The notes: generated from the letters alone by a model not told the origin. A DNA stretch of 64,000 bases from Kiloniellaceae bacterium (GCA_021776195.1 JAJFGK010000154.1:13672-77671), one strand, 5' to 3'. Counted from the first letter of the stretch, positions 29,216-37,575 are shown. Made by a program: numbers and translations.

Positions 29216-29234
29216 GGCGGCTCGCCGCCCTGTC

Positions 29235-29387
29235 TCAACAGCCGTCGCGCCAGACCTGGGAGCCCTGGCAACGCCGGCAAATCCGGTTGTGAATGCCTTC
29301 CGAATTGAACTGCTCGTAGCACATGAGGCAGCGCCGCGACTTGCGCAGGCCCTCGATTGCTTTGGGTTTGCGGTATTCCGGTCTCAC
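29235..29387 (-). CDS. 50-residue zinc-ribbon-like protein
   Basis: A very small protein starting at GTG 29387 with AAGGA eight bases upstream. Two paired-cysteine knuckles, CLMCYEQF and CRRCQGSQ, separated by about 17 residues, form a probable zinc ribbon preceded by a basic N-terminus. The end is WRDGC. It is divergent from the TetR-like gene across 62 bases and convergent with the MFS gene. The role is unknown; nucleic-acid binding is plausible from charge. Confidence 0.6.
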   Translation of the reverse strand: MRPEYRKPKAIEGLRKSRRCLMCYEQFNSEGIHNRICRRCQGSQVWRDGC

Positions 29388-29449
29388 CAAAGATTTCCTT
29401 TCCTTGTGCGCCCCTGTTGCTAACCTCGCCGAAAGGCTGACCGCAAAGC

Positions 29450-30127
29450 ATGGCAAAATCATGGCAAAGCCACGCCGAGATGCTTGCCGCGGCCAGAGAG
29501 CTTTGGCCACGGAAATCCGAGATGGCCCGAAAACCGACCCGCGCGACCAGCGCCGCCACCGATCAGGCAGACGACACCCTGCTGTCCGCCGTCCTGGATC
29601 GAGCCGAGGCCGTGGGCTGGGACGACCTGCGCCTCACCGAGGTGGCCCGGGGCCTGGGGCTGCCACCCGAGCGGCTGCCGGCCATCTTCCGGGACAAGGA
29701 TGCCCTGGCCAACGCCTGGTTCGGGGCGGCCCTGCGGGCGATGCTGGGGCAGGCGACGGACGATCTTCTGAAGCAACCGCCGCCCGAGCGGCTCAATCGC
29801 CTGTTGACCGCCTGGCTCGACAGCCTGGCAACGCGAAGGACCCTGACCCGGGCGATGCTGAGGGGCAAGCTCTATCCCGGACACCCGCACCACTGGCTCC
29901 CCATGGTGTTCGATCTGTCCCGCCTGGTCCAGTGGCTGCGCGACGCCGCCGGCCTGACCGCGACCGGACGCCAGCGTCAGGTCGAGGAGATCGCCTTGAC
30001 GCTTCTGGTCCTGCGGCTGCTCGCGCGCTGGTGCCGCGACGAAAGTCGGGGGCAAGAGGCCAGCAAGATCCTGCTGCGCCGCCTGCTCGACAGAGGCGAC
30101 CGCTGGATGGCCCGGCGTTTCGCGTAA
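29450..30127 (+). CDS. TetR-like regulator with COQ9-like C-terminal region
   Basis: A 225-residue helical protein. Residues ~40-85 look like a TetR-type DNA-binding region (LLSAVLDRAEAVGWDDLRLTEVA, then LGLPPERLPAIFRDKDALANAWF). The C-terminal half contains KLYPGHPHHWLPMVFDLSRL and LLVLRLLARWCRDES, seen in alphaproteobacterial TetR/COQ9-like proteins. An internal ATG at 29522 is an alternative start. A 12-bp word GGCGTTTCGCGT occurs twice around its stop codon (30114 and 30133). The target is unknown; the divergent zinc-ribbon gene is a natural candidate. Confidence 0.6.
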   Translation: MAKSWQSHAEMLAAARELWPRKSEMARKPTRATSAATDQADDTLLSAVLDRAEAVGWDDLRLTEVARGLGLPPERLPAIFRDKDALANAWFGAALRAMLGQATDDLLKQPPPERLNRLLTAWLDSLATRRTLTRAMLRGKLYPGHPHHWLPMVFDLSRLVQWLRDAAGLTATGRQRQVEEIALTLLVLRLLARWCRDESRGQEASKILLRRLLDRGDRWMARRFA

Positions 30128-30169
30128 AATCTCGGGCGTTTCGCGTGATCGCGGGCGAGCCGCGACGAA

Positions 30170-30910
30170 TCAGCGGCGCCGGGTGGCCTTGAGCCAGATG
30201 AGCGCGCCGAAGGCCAGCCCAAGCAGAAAGCCTCCGACATGGGCCTGCCAGGCAATCTTCGCCCCCAGCAGGTCCCAGGTGTTGTTGGCCCAGGCAAAGC
30301 CAATGTTCAAAACCATGATAAGAACGATGAAGTTGAAGCCCCGGCCCAGTCCGCCATCGGCCCGCCCGGCGAAGAGAAAGGGCACCGCCGCGCCCAGGAA
30401 CCCGTAGACCGCGCCGGAGGCCCCGATCATCAAGCCGCCCTCGCCCGTCGGGGTGAAGGCTAACTGCATGAGCGCGCCGGCCGCCGCCGCCAGCCCGAAC
30501 AGCAAGACGAAGAACCAGGGCCCGACGATGCGTTCCATGACCGAGCCGAAGGCCAGGAGAAATCCGGTGTTGATCAGCAGGTGCAGCCAGTCGACATGCA
30601 AGAAGGCGTGGCTCACCAGGCGCAGCATATCGCCGGCACCGAAGGTCCCCATCTGCCAGGCGAGGGTGAAGGGATCGGGGAAGAACGCGAAGTGATAGAG
30701 CGCCCAGCGCTGCCACTCCAAGGGTCCATAGCGCACCAGGCAAAAGGCCAGGATCAGGACGCCGCAGGCGATCAGGGTCAGGGGCGGCGCATTGAAAACC
30801 GGCACGCGGGGCGGCCGGGGGTCCCCGGGTCCCGAATGGCCGGGACTCGAGTGGCCCGGACTCGAGTGGCCCGGACTCGAGTGACCGGGTCTCGGGTGAT
30901 CCAAACTCAC
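30170..30910 (-). CDS. Rhomboid-family intramembrane serine protease
   Basis: A 246-residue membrane protein starting at GTG 30910, which overlaps the ParA-like stop (GTGA). About six hydrophobic segments follow a proline/serine-rich cytoplasmic tail made of repeated SSPGH units. The catalytic serine is in GASGAVYGFLG and the catalytic histidine in AHVGGFLLGLAFG; HAFLHVDWLHLLINTGF in the second helix is also typical. It cleaves transmembrane substrates in the inner membrane. The N-terminal tail is encoded by a 15-bp tandem array that runs on into the end of the parA-like gene. Confidence 0.88.
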   Translation of the reverse strand: MSLDHPRPGHSSPGHSSPGHSSPGHSGPGDPRPPRVPVFNAPPLTLIACGVLILAFCLVRYGPLEWQRWALYHFAFFPDPFTLAWQMGTFGAGDMLRLVSHAFLHVDWLHLLINTGFLLAFGSVMERIVGPWFFVLLFGLAAAAGALMQLAFTPTGEGGLMIGASGAVYGFLGAAVPFLFAGRADGGLGRGFNFIVLIMVLNIGFAWANNTWDLLGAKIAWQAHVGGFLLGLAFGALIWLKATRRR

Positions 30911-30975
30911 TTGGCCGGGACTTTCTTGCCCGGGGTCGGCTTGCCCGGGGTCGGCTTGCCCGGGACCGGCTGAGA
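30827..30975 (-). repeat. 15-bp tandem array across the parA/rhomboid junction
   Basis: Five 15-bp units related to GGACTCGAGTGGCCC occupy 30827-30901 and encode SSPGH-type pentapeptides in the rhomboid tail. Upstream on the coding strand, further 15-bp units related to GGGGTCGGCTTGCCC cover about 30920-30975 and encode TPGK repeats of the ParA-like tail. Read in the rhomboid frame, the ParA part gives PGQAD-type pentapeptides, so both halves share the same period. Confidence 0.75.
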
Positions 30976-31716
30976 GGAAAGCCGCCTGGCCAGGATCCGT
31001 CTGAAGGGCGTGTCGCTGCTCAGGGCCTGGAGCACGGCGGCGGCCAGCATGCGGATCTCCCGGTGGCCTTGGCTGTTGGCGGCGAAGTCGCCGATCCACT
31101 GGCCAAAGGCCGTGCAGTCGGCAAAGGCCACCCGTTGGCAAAGCGCGGGAGCCATCGGCTCGCCGAACTGCTTGAGGACCTTTTCAATGACCCGGCCAGT
31201 GGCGGTCGAGCGGTCGATACGCGAGGGCACCACCAAGCAGGCCGGGCCCTTGTCGATGCGCTTCTTCCGGGCGGCGGCGATCAGTTTGATCGCGGCCTCG
31301 GTCGCGGCGACATCGGCGGCGCTGGCGGTCACCGGAACCAGCACCAGATCCGCCGCCGCCAGCGCGCCCTGGGTGGCGAGCCCGACGTGGGGCGGACAGT
31401 CCACCACCACGAACTCCGCCGTCGCGCTCCGCAACGATTTTTGCCAGGTCGCGACACGGGCACGGTCGGTCGCCTCTTCCGAGGTGATCAGGCGCGACAG
31501 CCAGCCCTGCTTGGCGGCACGGTCCTCCAGGGGCATCGCCGCGACCGGCACCGGCAAGCGGCCCTGGCTGTGCCAGAAGCTGCTGGTGCCTTGGGAATCC
31601 GCATCGACCAGCATGGCCTTGGCGCCACCCTCGTGCAGGGCGCAGGCCAGATTGACGGCGATGGTCGACTTGCCGACCCCGCCCTTCAGGTTCGCAATCG
31701 CAATGATCTTCGCCAT
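30907..31716 (-). CDS. ParA/MinD-family ATPase (orphan)
   Basis: A 269-residue deviant-Walker ATPase. The motif IIAIANLKGGVGKSTIAVNLA has the signature lysine before GKS; the A' motif is in FVVVDCPPHVG. The first ~225 residues form the fold of small ParA proteins. The tail after residue ~245 is proline/lysine-rich (KPTPGKPTPGKK) and comes from a tandem repeat. No parB or parS-like gene is adjacent, so it is not an obvious plasmid partition gene. Co-transcription and GTGA overlap with the rhomboid gene suggest a shared function, possibly positioning of a membrane or protein complex (inference). Confidence 0.88.
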   Translation of the reverse strand: MAKIIAIANLKGGVGKSTIAVNLACALHEGGAKAMLVDADSQGTSSFWHSQGRLPVPVAAMPLEDRAAKQGWLSRLITSEEATDRARVATWQKSLRSATAEFVVVDCPPHVGLATQGALAAADLVLVPVTASAADVAATEAAIKLIAAARKKRIDKGPACLVVPSRIDRSTATGRVIEKVLKQFGEPMAPALCQRVAFADCTAFGQWIGDFAANSQGHREIRMLAAAVLQALSSDTPFRRILARRLSSQPVPGKPTPGKPTPGKKVPAK

Positions 31717-31890
31717 AGAAGTCTTTCGCGCCTCTTACTTGCGGCCCATACCCCCGCGAGCACCGGTTCCTTATCCCAGATTCGACGGCCCCGGTCGAGG
31801 CATGCGACAGACGCTTCTCATTGGCCCCGGGCGTCGATCGGTCTACCCTCGGAAGCAACCAGCCTGGATCAATTGCCTGGAATCGAGACC

Positions 31891-32334
31891 ATGCCAGTCC
31901 ACAAGGGATCTTGCCATTGCGGGGCGCTTGCCATCGAGCTTCGGACCCCGCGCCAACCCGACCAGCAGGTGCTCGGCGCCTGTCAGTGTTCCTTCTGCCG
32001 CAAGCACAACGTGCGCGCCTTTTCCGACCCCAAGTCGAGCGTGACGCTGACGGTGCGTGAGCCCGAGCAACTGCAGCTCTACCAATTCGGGCTGCGCACG
32101 GCGAGGTCGGTGGTTTGCCGGCGCTGCGGAGTCTATCTGGCGATGGTCCTGACCGAGGCGGAACGCGCCTGGAGCACGATCAACGCGGATGCCCTGGACG
32201 AGCGGGCGTCCTTTACCGGCGCGGCCGAGCCGCGCGACTACAGCGCCGAGGACGGCGCGGGCCGGGTCGCGCGCCGCAAGGGCCGCTGGAGCCCCACCGA
32301 ACTGGTCGGCTGGCCGGATGACAAGGGCGGGTGA
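31891..32334 (+). CDS. GFA/CENP-V-type zinc-binding protein
   Basis: A 147-residue cytoplasmic protein of the Gfa (glutathione-dependent formaldehyde-activating) family. It begins MPVHKGSCHCGALAIEL; the zinc cysteines appear as CHCG, CQCSFCRKH and VVCRRCGVYLA. ATG 31891 fits the family start; the frame is open further upstream without similarity. Most members have no proven formaldehyde activity; they bind zinc and sometimes thiols. It is divergent from the parA-like gene. Confidence 0.88.
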   Translation: MPVHKGSCHCGALAIELRTPRQPDQQVLGACQCSFCRKHNVRAFSDPKSSVTLTVREPEQLQLYQFGLRTARSVVCRRCGVYLAMVLTEAERAWSTINADALDERASFTGAAEPRDYSAEDGAGRVARRKGRWSPTELVGWPDDKGG

Positions 32335-32505
32335 GCAAAGGACACCGCGGCGCGCCCGCGGCGACCGCGCGTCACCCGGCGAAATCGTCGATATCGTTCA
32401 AGAAGCTGTCGATTTAGCACTGCGGGCCGGGCCGCCTTGGCCTAGTCTGGACGCGAATTTCGGGCGGCCGGGGCCGCGCGGGAATAGATCGGGGAGATAG
32501 AGATC

Positions 32506-33498
32506 ATGGCGTTCCGCGGCGACATCAAGAGGGTCTGTGTGGTGGGGTCGGGATTGATCGGCTCGGGCTGGGCGGCGCGCTGCCTGGCCCATGGCCTGGA
32601 GGTGGTGGCGACAGACCCTGGCCCGGGCGCCGAGGCGACCCTGCGCGCCAACGTCGCCAATGCCTGGCCCGCCCTGACCCAAACCGGCCTGGCGCCGGGC
32701 GCCTCGACCGACCGGCTCAGCTTCGAGGCGGATATGGCGAGCGCCGTCGCCGGCGCCGACTTCGTCCAGGAAAACGCCCCCGACAACATCGACATCAAGC
32801 GCAAGATCCATGCCGCCATCGACGCGGCCGCCGCGCCGGAGGTCATCATCGCCTCGAGTTCCTCGGGCCTGCTGCCCAGCGAGATCCAGGAGGGCTGCCA
32901 GCATCCCGGCCGCATCATCATCGGCCACCCCTTCAACCCGGTCTACATCCTGCCCCTGGTCGAGACCCTGGGCGGCGCCCAGACCGATCCGGCGGCCCTC
33001 GACACCGCCGATGCCTTCTACCGCTCGATCGGCATGCAGGTGCTGCGGGTGCGCAAGGAGATCGAGGGCTACATCGCCGACCGGCTCCAGGAGGCGATCT
33101 GGCGCGAGGCCCTGCACATGGTGGCCGAGGGTGTGGCCACCACCGGCGAGATCGACGACGCGATCATCTACGGTCCGGGCCTGCGCCTGGCCATCATGGG
33201 GCCCTGTCTGACCTTCCATCTGGCCGGCGGCGAGGCCGGCATGCGCCACATGCTGGAGCACTTCGGGCCCGCCCTGGAGCTGCCCTGGACCAAGCTGAAG
33301 GCCCCCGCCCTGACCGATCAGTTGATCGACCGGATGGTCGAGGGCACCCAGGCGTCGGCCGGCGCGCGCTCGGTCAAGGAGCTCGAGACCCTGCGCGACA
33401 AGTGCCTGATCTCGATCATGGAGTCGCTGAAAGAGTTCGACTACGCGGCGGGCAAGGTCCTGGCCGCCAATCAGGCGCGGCTGGACCAGTTGGGGTGA
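32506..33498 (+). CDS. lcdH: L-carnitine dehydrogenase / 3-hydroxyacyl-CoA dehydrogenase-like
   Basis: A 330-residue NAD-dependent enzyme. The Rossmann motif is VCVVGSGLIGSGWAARCL; HPFNPVYILPLVE and YIADRLQEAIWREALHMV are the active-site and dimer blocks. Members with this exact pattern oxidise L-carnitine to 3-dehydrocarnitine, the first step of aerobic carnitine conversion to glycine betaine. The usual partner genes (betaine-keto acid cleavage enzyme, thioesterase) are not adjacent, but a DgcA-like demethylase lies at 62 kb. The 171-base upstream gap has no recognised regulatory site. GGGGAGATAGAG is a fair ribosome site. Confidence 0.85.
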   Translation: MAFRGDIKRVCVVGSGLIGSGWAARCLAHGLEVVATDPGPGAEATLRANVANAWPALTQTGLAPGASTDRLSFEADMASAVAGADFVQENAPDNIDIKRKIHAAIDAAAAPEVIIASSSSGLLPSEIQEGCQHPGRIIIGHPFNPVYILPLVETLGGAQTDPAALDTADAFYRSIGMQVLRVRKEIEGYIADRLQEAIWREALHMVAEGVATTGEIDDAIIYGPGLRLAIMGPCLTFHLAGGEAGMRHMLEHFGPALELPWTKLKAPALTDQLIDRMVEGTQASAGARSVKELETLRDKCLISIMESLKEFDYAAGKVLAANQARLDQLG

Positions 33499-33601
33499 GT
33501 CAGGGGCCCAAGTCGGAACAGGTCATGGCCACCCGACGGCCTGTGATTGCCGCGTCGGAGAGTTCGCCGGACGGGTCGGCCGCCCTTGGCGAGATCGAGT
33601 T

Positions 33602-33964
33602 TCACTTCGCCAGTCCGACCTGGATCACCAGCAGGTCGATTGGTGAGTCCGAATCGTTCACCAAGCCATGTTCCCCATAGGCTGGATTGAGGATCATATC
33701 GCCTTTCTCGACCGTGACCGACTTGCTTCCCATGGTCATCGTTCCCTGGCCATCGAGGACGATGTACATCTCTTCATTGTTGCCATGCCGGTGATAGCCG
33801 ATGGTCGAATGGGGCGGCACGACCACGCGGTCGATGAATTCCACATTGCTCTTGAAGTCCGATCGCCCCCAGATTTCATAAAGATCGACGGCGCCCTGGC
33901 CGCTATGCGACGTCTCTTGAACCTGCTTGGGTGTGCGGAGAAAATTCTTGATCATGGATGTCAC
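33602..33964 (-). CDS. Single-domain cupin protein
   Basis: A 120-residue small beta-barrel protein. Metal-site residues are in IGYHRHGNNEEMYIVLDGQG (two His, one Glu) and NPAYGEHGLVN (last His). Start is either ATG 33964 or ATG 33955. It is on the same strand as the GNAT/FAD-oxidase island, 96 bases downstream of it, and so may be its last gene. Small cupins of this sort act as isomerases, dioxygenases or ligand sensors; the function is unknown here. Confidence 0.82.
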   Translation of the reverse strand: MTSMIKNFLRTPKQVQETSHSGQGAVDLYEIWGRSDFKSNVEFIDRVVVPPHSTIGYHRHGNNEEMYIVLDGQGTMTMGSKSVTVEKGDMILNPAYGEHGLVNDSDSPIDLLVIQVGLAK

Positions 33965-34060
33965 TCCCGGTGCCCCTGTCGTTTCTGATTGACCCCACCA
34001 TACCCGAGCAGGTGGACCGAAGCCGCCTTTCAGTTATGGACACCGGTGCACCCTGGCGCC

Positions 34061-35233
34061 TTACGGGCGGCCCTGCGGCAGCGCCAACCTGGCGCGTTCG
34101 ACCGGACCGTCCCAGGCTTCGCCTTCGATGAGGCGCGCCGCGATCCGCCCCCACTCATCCGCGCCCTTCGCGCCCTTGCCGTTTCCGCCGACTGCGACGG
34201 CGATCCGATCCTCAAAGACGAAGTCGACGATCGGCAGGCCGCTCGCGGTCTGCGTGACCACGCAGGTGTCGGTGTGCCAGGACTCGCACTTGGCAAGCGC
34301 TGGGATAAGCGACGTCAGAAAGGCCCTGAAGTCGTGGAGGTTCTGCCCCGAACCATCGCTCTTGAACCACTTTTGCAGGTCTGCCAGCGAAGAAAGCCGG
34401 ATATCGTCATCGGTCCCGATGCCGATCTTCAGATAGTGATGCCCGTCAGGGTATAGAATGGGCGGCAGAATGTATGCGCCGGTCTCGCAATGGATCATCG
34501 TGGGCATGCCGGAGAGCGCGGACATCACCGGTTCGTCGATCCTCACCAGGACCGCGGTCCTTCCGAACACCACCAGTTTCAAGTCCACCGGGCTCAGGCC
34601 GCAGGCCGAGGTGAAGCCTCCGGTGGCGACCAGAGCCCGCTCGCCCGCCACTGTCGTCCCGTTTGAGAGTTCGATCTCGATACCGCCTGTCGTCGGTCGT
34701 ACCGCGGTCGCGGCCTCGGGCACGAGGCTCGCGCCCGCCCGTTCGGCGAGCACAGTTTGGGCCTTTACCATCGCCCGCGGACTGATATGTCCCGCCGATC
34801 CGGTCTCCAGCAGACCATCCGTATCGTCCGGTACCGAAAGAAACGGAAATCTGGTGCGCAGAGCCACGGCGCTCAGTCGCTCGAGACTGGCTCCGTGGGA
34901 CTTCCCCGACCTGTCGCATCGATCATTGTAGTCCGACCCCGGACCGCCGACACCCAGATACCCGGCAGGCGTGAAGAAGGCTACCCCGCTACGGGTTTCC
35001 AAATCTTGGTAACGCTCGATCGATCGCTTGGCGGTGATCGACCAGTCGGGAGTCGGATCAACCACCCTGGTCATGCGGCCTTCGTCGTAGTGGCTGGCGA
35101 ACACGCCTGAATGCGACGAACGGTCGGTGGGTTCGTCCGGGCCAATGCAGGCCACACCATCGGTCTTTTCCGCCAGGTGGCGGGCGGCGGCGCTTCCTAT
35201 GAGGCCCCGGCCGACAACGATCGTTCTGTACAC
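34061..35233 (-). CDS. FAD-dependent amine oxidase (sarcosine oxidase/DAO family)
   Basis: A 390-residue flavoprotein. The N-terminal FAD motif is VVGRGLIGSAAARHLAE. The GTG start at 35233 follows AAGGAAAAATTT. DTCVVTQTASGLPIVD aligns with the segment of monomeric sarcosine oxidase that carries the cysteine covalently bound to FAD, so covalent flavin is possible. The C-terminal GGNGKGAKGADEWG replaces the usual GFSGHGFKF motif. It probably oxidises an N-methylated or secondary amino acid. It is the fourth gene of a tight operon with HAD, GntR and GNAT genes. Confidence 0.85.
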   Translation of the reverse strand: MYRTIVVGRGLIGSAAARHLAEKTDGVACIGPDEPTDRSSHSGVFASHYDEGRMTRVVDPTPDWSITAKRSIERYQDLETRSGVAFFTPAGYLGVGGPGSDYNDRCDRSGKSHGASLERLSAVALRTRFPFLSVPDDTDGLLETGSAGHISPRAMVKAQTVLAERAGASLVPEAATAVRPTTGGIEIELSNGTTVAGERALVATGGFTSACGLSPVDLKLVVFGRTAVLVRIDEPVMSALSGMPTMIHCETGAYILPPILYPDGHHYLKIGIGTDDDIRLSSLADLQKWFKSDGSGQNLHDFRAFLTSLIPALAKCESWHTDTCVVTQTASGLPIVDFVFEDRIAVAVGGNGKGAKGADEWGRIAARLIEGEAWDGPVERARLALPQGRP

Positions 35234-35251
35234 AAATTTTTCCTTCTAGCC

Positions 35252-36079
35252 TCAGGCATGACTGGCCATGGCGAACGAACGCGTTGGTCCGCTGGGGCGC
35301 GGCCACTCACCCCAAACCATTTCATCACAGATCTCCTCGCCCCGCAGGCCGGAGGCATTCAGGATTTGGCCGAACGACGGCGCATCTGCCGGCCGATCCA
35401 CTCTCAGAACCCCCGGTCGCGCAACGGCGCGGAACAGGTCGATTGCGTCTTCCTCGTTGGCGGCGACGATCGGTCCGACGACGCTTCCCTTTCCGAACGG
35501 CCGTGCGACGGCGTATCCCGTCACCTGTTCCCTGGCTCTTAGAACCACCACATCTCCGACGCTCGTAAGGTGGTTGAGAACGTCGGGGCGGCCCGCTCCG
35601 AGCGCTGCCCTGTCGATCGACAGGATCGCCGGCAGGTCCTCGTTCCGCGCCGAACCGATCCGTCGATCCGCAATCGGCTCATGCCTGTAGAGACCCTGGT
35701 GCCGTCGCGATCGGCCGACCGTCTCGAAGCCAAGCTTATCGTACAAAGGACGCCCCTCCTCCGTCGCAAGAAGCATGAGCGACCGCGGTGCCGCATCCTC
35801 CATCACGCGCTGCATCAGGGCCCGTCCGATTCCGCTGCCCTGCGCTTCGGGCGCCACAACCACGAGACCGACGCGCGCGGCCTGCGCATCGAACGGCCAC
35901 CACATGGCGATCCCCAAGAGTCCGCCATCGGAGAACGCCACGGCGCGCCAGGCGCGACCAAGGTGGAATGCCGCCGTCACGTCCTCGATCCGATGCGGCC
36001 AGTTGGCCGCGGCAACGAGGGACATGATCGCAGGCAGATCCTCCGCGCCGGCCCGCTCCAAATCGAAACGCCGACACAT
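35252..36079 (-). CDS. Tandem GNAT acetyltransferase
   Basis: A 275-residue protein with two GNAT units. The N-terminal one has the acetyl-CoA loop VVAPEAQGSGIGRALMQRV and the helix PLYDKLGFETVG; the C-terminal half matches the YitH-type domain with LRAREQVTGYAVARPF and VGPIVAANEEDAI. It lies 2 bases after the GntR gene and 18 before the oxidase gene, so it is part of the same operon. A role in acetylating the amine substrate or detoxifying an intermediate is plausible but not shown. Confidence 0.85.
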   Translation of the reverse strand: MCRRFDLERAGAEDLPAIMSLVAAANWPHRIEDVTAAFHLGRAWRAVAFSDGGLLGIAMWWPFDAQAARVGLVVVAPEAQGSGIGRALMQRVMEDAAPRSLMLLATEEGRPLYDKLGFETVGRSRRHQGLYRHEPIADRRIGSARNEDLPAILSIDRAALGAGRPDVLNHLTSVGDVVVLRAREQVTGYAVARPFGKGSVVGPIVAANEEDAIDLFRAVARPGVLRVDRPADAPSFGQILNASGLRGEEICDEMVWGEWPRPSGPTRSFAMASHA

Positions 36080-36081
36080 AG

Positions 36082-36804
36082 CTAGCGTCCCGCCTCACCA
36101 GACCGGTCAACCCAGCCGTTTGCCGCCGCGCGGCGCATAATCGCCGCCGGGTCGCCGAAATGCCGGTCGAGTTCTTTCAAAGTGGTTTCGAGACGTGCCT
36201 CACCGATCATGCGCGCCAGACGGAAATGCTCATCGGCGAGCTTCTCGCTACTCCTGTAGCCGCCCATCAAGCGATGAAGGCACAGTTGCGTCTCGGCCTG
36301 AACCGTCGTGTAAGTTCGGGACAGGCGTTTGCTTTCTGCCGCATCGACCAGCGTTCGGTGGAAGAGGAGGTCCAGTTCTCCGCCATCCTTCCAACGCTTG
36401 GAACGCACCGCTCTGTCCATCCGCTCGGAAATCTGGGTCAGTTGGCTGGCGACGGCCTTGCGGTCGCTGAGAGACACGATCCGCTGGACCGCGGCAGCCT
36501 CCAGTGCGGCGCGCACGAAGAACACGTCCCGGAGATCGGTTTCGGACAGCTCGGTCACAAACACGCCACGATGCGGTTCGCTTCGCAGCAGGCCTTCCTG
36601 GATCAGCCCTTGCATCGCCTCGCGCAGCGGCCCGCGGCTGACGCCGAAGAAAAGAGCGAGTTCTTTCTCGTTAAGCTGGGCGTTGGGACGCAGAACACCG
36701 GACAGAACGTCCGCTCGAAGGCGTTCGGCGATCTGCCCTGAAAGGGTGACACGGCGAAGTGGCTGTCGCTGGTCGGAAGCGGTTGGCATGGTCGAGGCCT
36801 TCAA
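36082..36804 (-). CDS. GntR-family regulator, FCD subfamily
   Basis: A 240-residue transcription factor. The N-terminal winged helix has LSGQIAERLRADVLSGVLRP and LALFFGVSRGPLREAMQGL; the C-terminal FCD ligand-binding domain has DVFFVRAALEAAAVQRIV, LDLLFHRTLVDAA and DEHFRLARMI with the metal-binding His/Asp pattern. The ATG overlaps the HAD stop (ATGA). A 14-bp perfect palindrome in the divergent promoter at 37532-37545 is a likely binding site, so the regulator probably controls both its own operon and the divergent cupin gene. Confidence 0.92.
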   Translation of the reverse strand: MKASTMPTASDQRQPLRRVTLSGQIAERLRADVLSGVLRPNAQLNEKELALFFGVSRGPLREAMQGLIQEGLLRSEPHRGVFVTELSETDLRDVFFVRAALEAAAVQRIVSLSDRKAVASQLTQISERMDRAVRSKRWKDGGELDLLFHRTLVDAAESKRLSRTYTTVQAETQLCLHRLMGGYRSSEKLADEHFRLARMIGEARLETTLKELDRHFGDPAAIMRRAAANGWVDRSGEAGR

Positions 36805-37475
36805 AGGCCGAGCAGGCCGGGGAGACCGCCGAGATCTTGGATCGTGTGATATCCGTATGCGGCATTGCCCGGGCCGTGACCGCGCTCCACGAAGACACGT
36901 TCCGCGATCCTCAGGTCATGCGCGCTCATGAGATCATAGCGCAGACTGGAAGAGACATGGAGAAAATGTTCCGGGCCGCATCCGAGCGTATCGAACATGA
37001 ACTCGAAAGCGCGCAGGCGCGGTTTGTAGGCCTGTGCTTGCTCTGCGGTCAGGACCGCGTGGAAGGGCGCCCCGAGTTTGTCGACATTGGATTGAATCTG
37101 GTTGTCCGAGGCGTTGGACAGGATGACCAGCGGCAAGATGGACGCGGCCTTGGCCAACGGCGCGGGCACGTCGGCATGAGGTCCCCAGCTCGGCACCGCT
37201 TCTACGATTGCCGCCGCGTCGCGCGGGTCGAATGGAATGCCCCATCGCCGGCAGCATCGATCCAGTGCATTGTGCAATACATCCGAATAAGGTTTCCACG
37301 CACCCAGGGTCTCATCGAAACGGTAGGCCGTGAAATCCTCCAGGAACCGACCGATGACCTGACTCGAAACCCGGTCATCGAACAGGCGCCGTGTCAGCTC
37401 GCCAATCTCGAAGTTGGTCAGCGTTCCGTAACAGTCGAAGGAGATGTAGCGAATTGAGGGGGACAGCATCGACAT
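36801..37475 (-). CDS. Haloacid dehalogenase-like hydrolase (type II)
   Basis: About 224 residues from ATG 37475 (or 37469). An upstream TTG at 37538 is unlikely because it lies inside the palindromic operator. HAD motifs: nucleophile in FDCYGTLTN, motif II in LVILSNASD, conserved lysine in AYKPRLRAFEF. The layout resembles L-2-haloacid dehalogenases, but many homologues are phosphatases. It is the first gene of the minus-strand operon HAD-GntR-GNAT-oxidase. The substrate is unknown. Confidence 0.85.
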   Translation of the reverse strand: MSMLSPSIRYISFDCYGTLTNFEIGELTRRLFDDRVSSQVIGRFLEDFTAYRFDETLGAWKPYSDVLHNALDRCCRRWGIPFDPRDAAAIVEAVPSWGPHADVPAPLAKAASILPLVILSNASDNQIQSNVDKLGAPFHAVLTAEQAQAYKPRLRAFEFMFDTLGCGPEHFLHVSSSLRYDLMSAHDLRIAERVFVERGHGPGNAAYGYHTIQDLGGLPGLLGL

Positions 37476-37531
37476 CCAATCCAAAACGAGGGCCAAATTT
37501 CTCCGACCTAGACATGTCTTTTGTAATATTG

Positions 37532-37545
37532 TCAACAATTGTTGA
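37532..37545. promoter_or_regulatory. 14-bp perfect palindrome, likely GntR (FCD) operator
   Basis: TCAACAATTGTTGA is a perfect dyad midway between the divergent HAD operon and the cupin gene (30 bases before ATG 37576). Several FCD-type GntR regulators bind TTGT-ACAA dyads of this size. AT-rich flanking sequence (TTTTGTAATATTG) suits a promoter. Confidence 0.65.
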
Positions 37546-37575
37546 TCTGGCTTCAGCGGTCAGGGAAAGCATCCG

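Noticed and set aside
30827..30901. Five 15-bp units considered as a CRISPR-like array
   Set aside because: The units are contiguous without spacers, are in frame with a coding sequence, and no cas gene is present.
37475..37538. Upstream TTG start for the HAD hydrolase
   Set aside because: It would place the coding region over the palindromic operator and has no ribosome site; family homology begins after ATG 37475.
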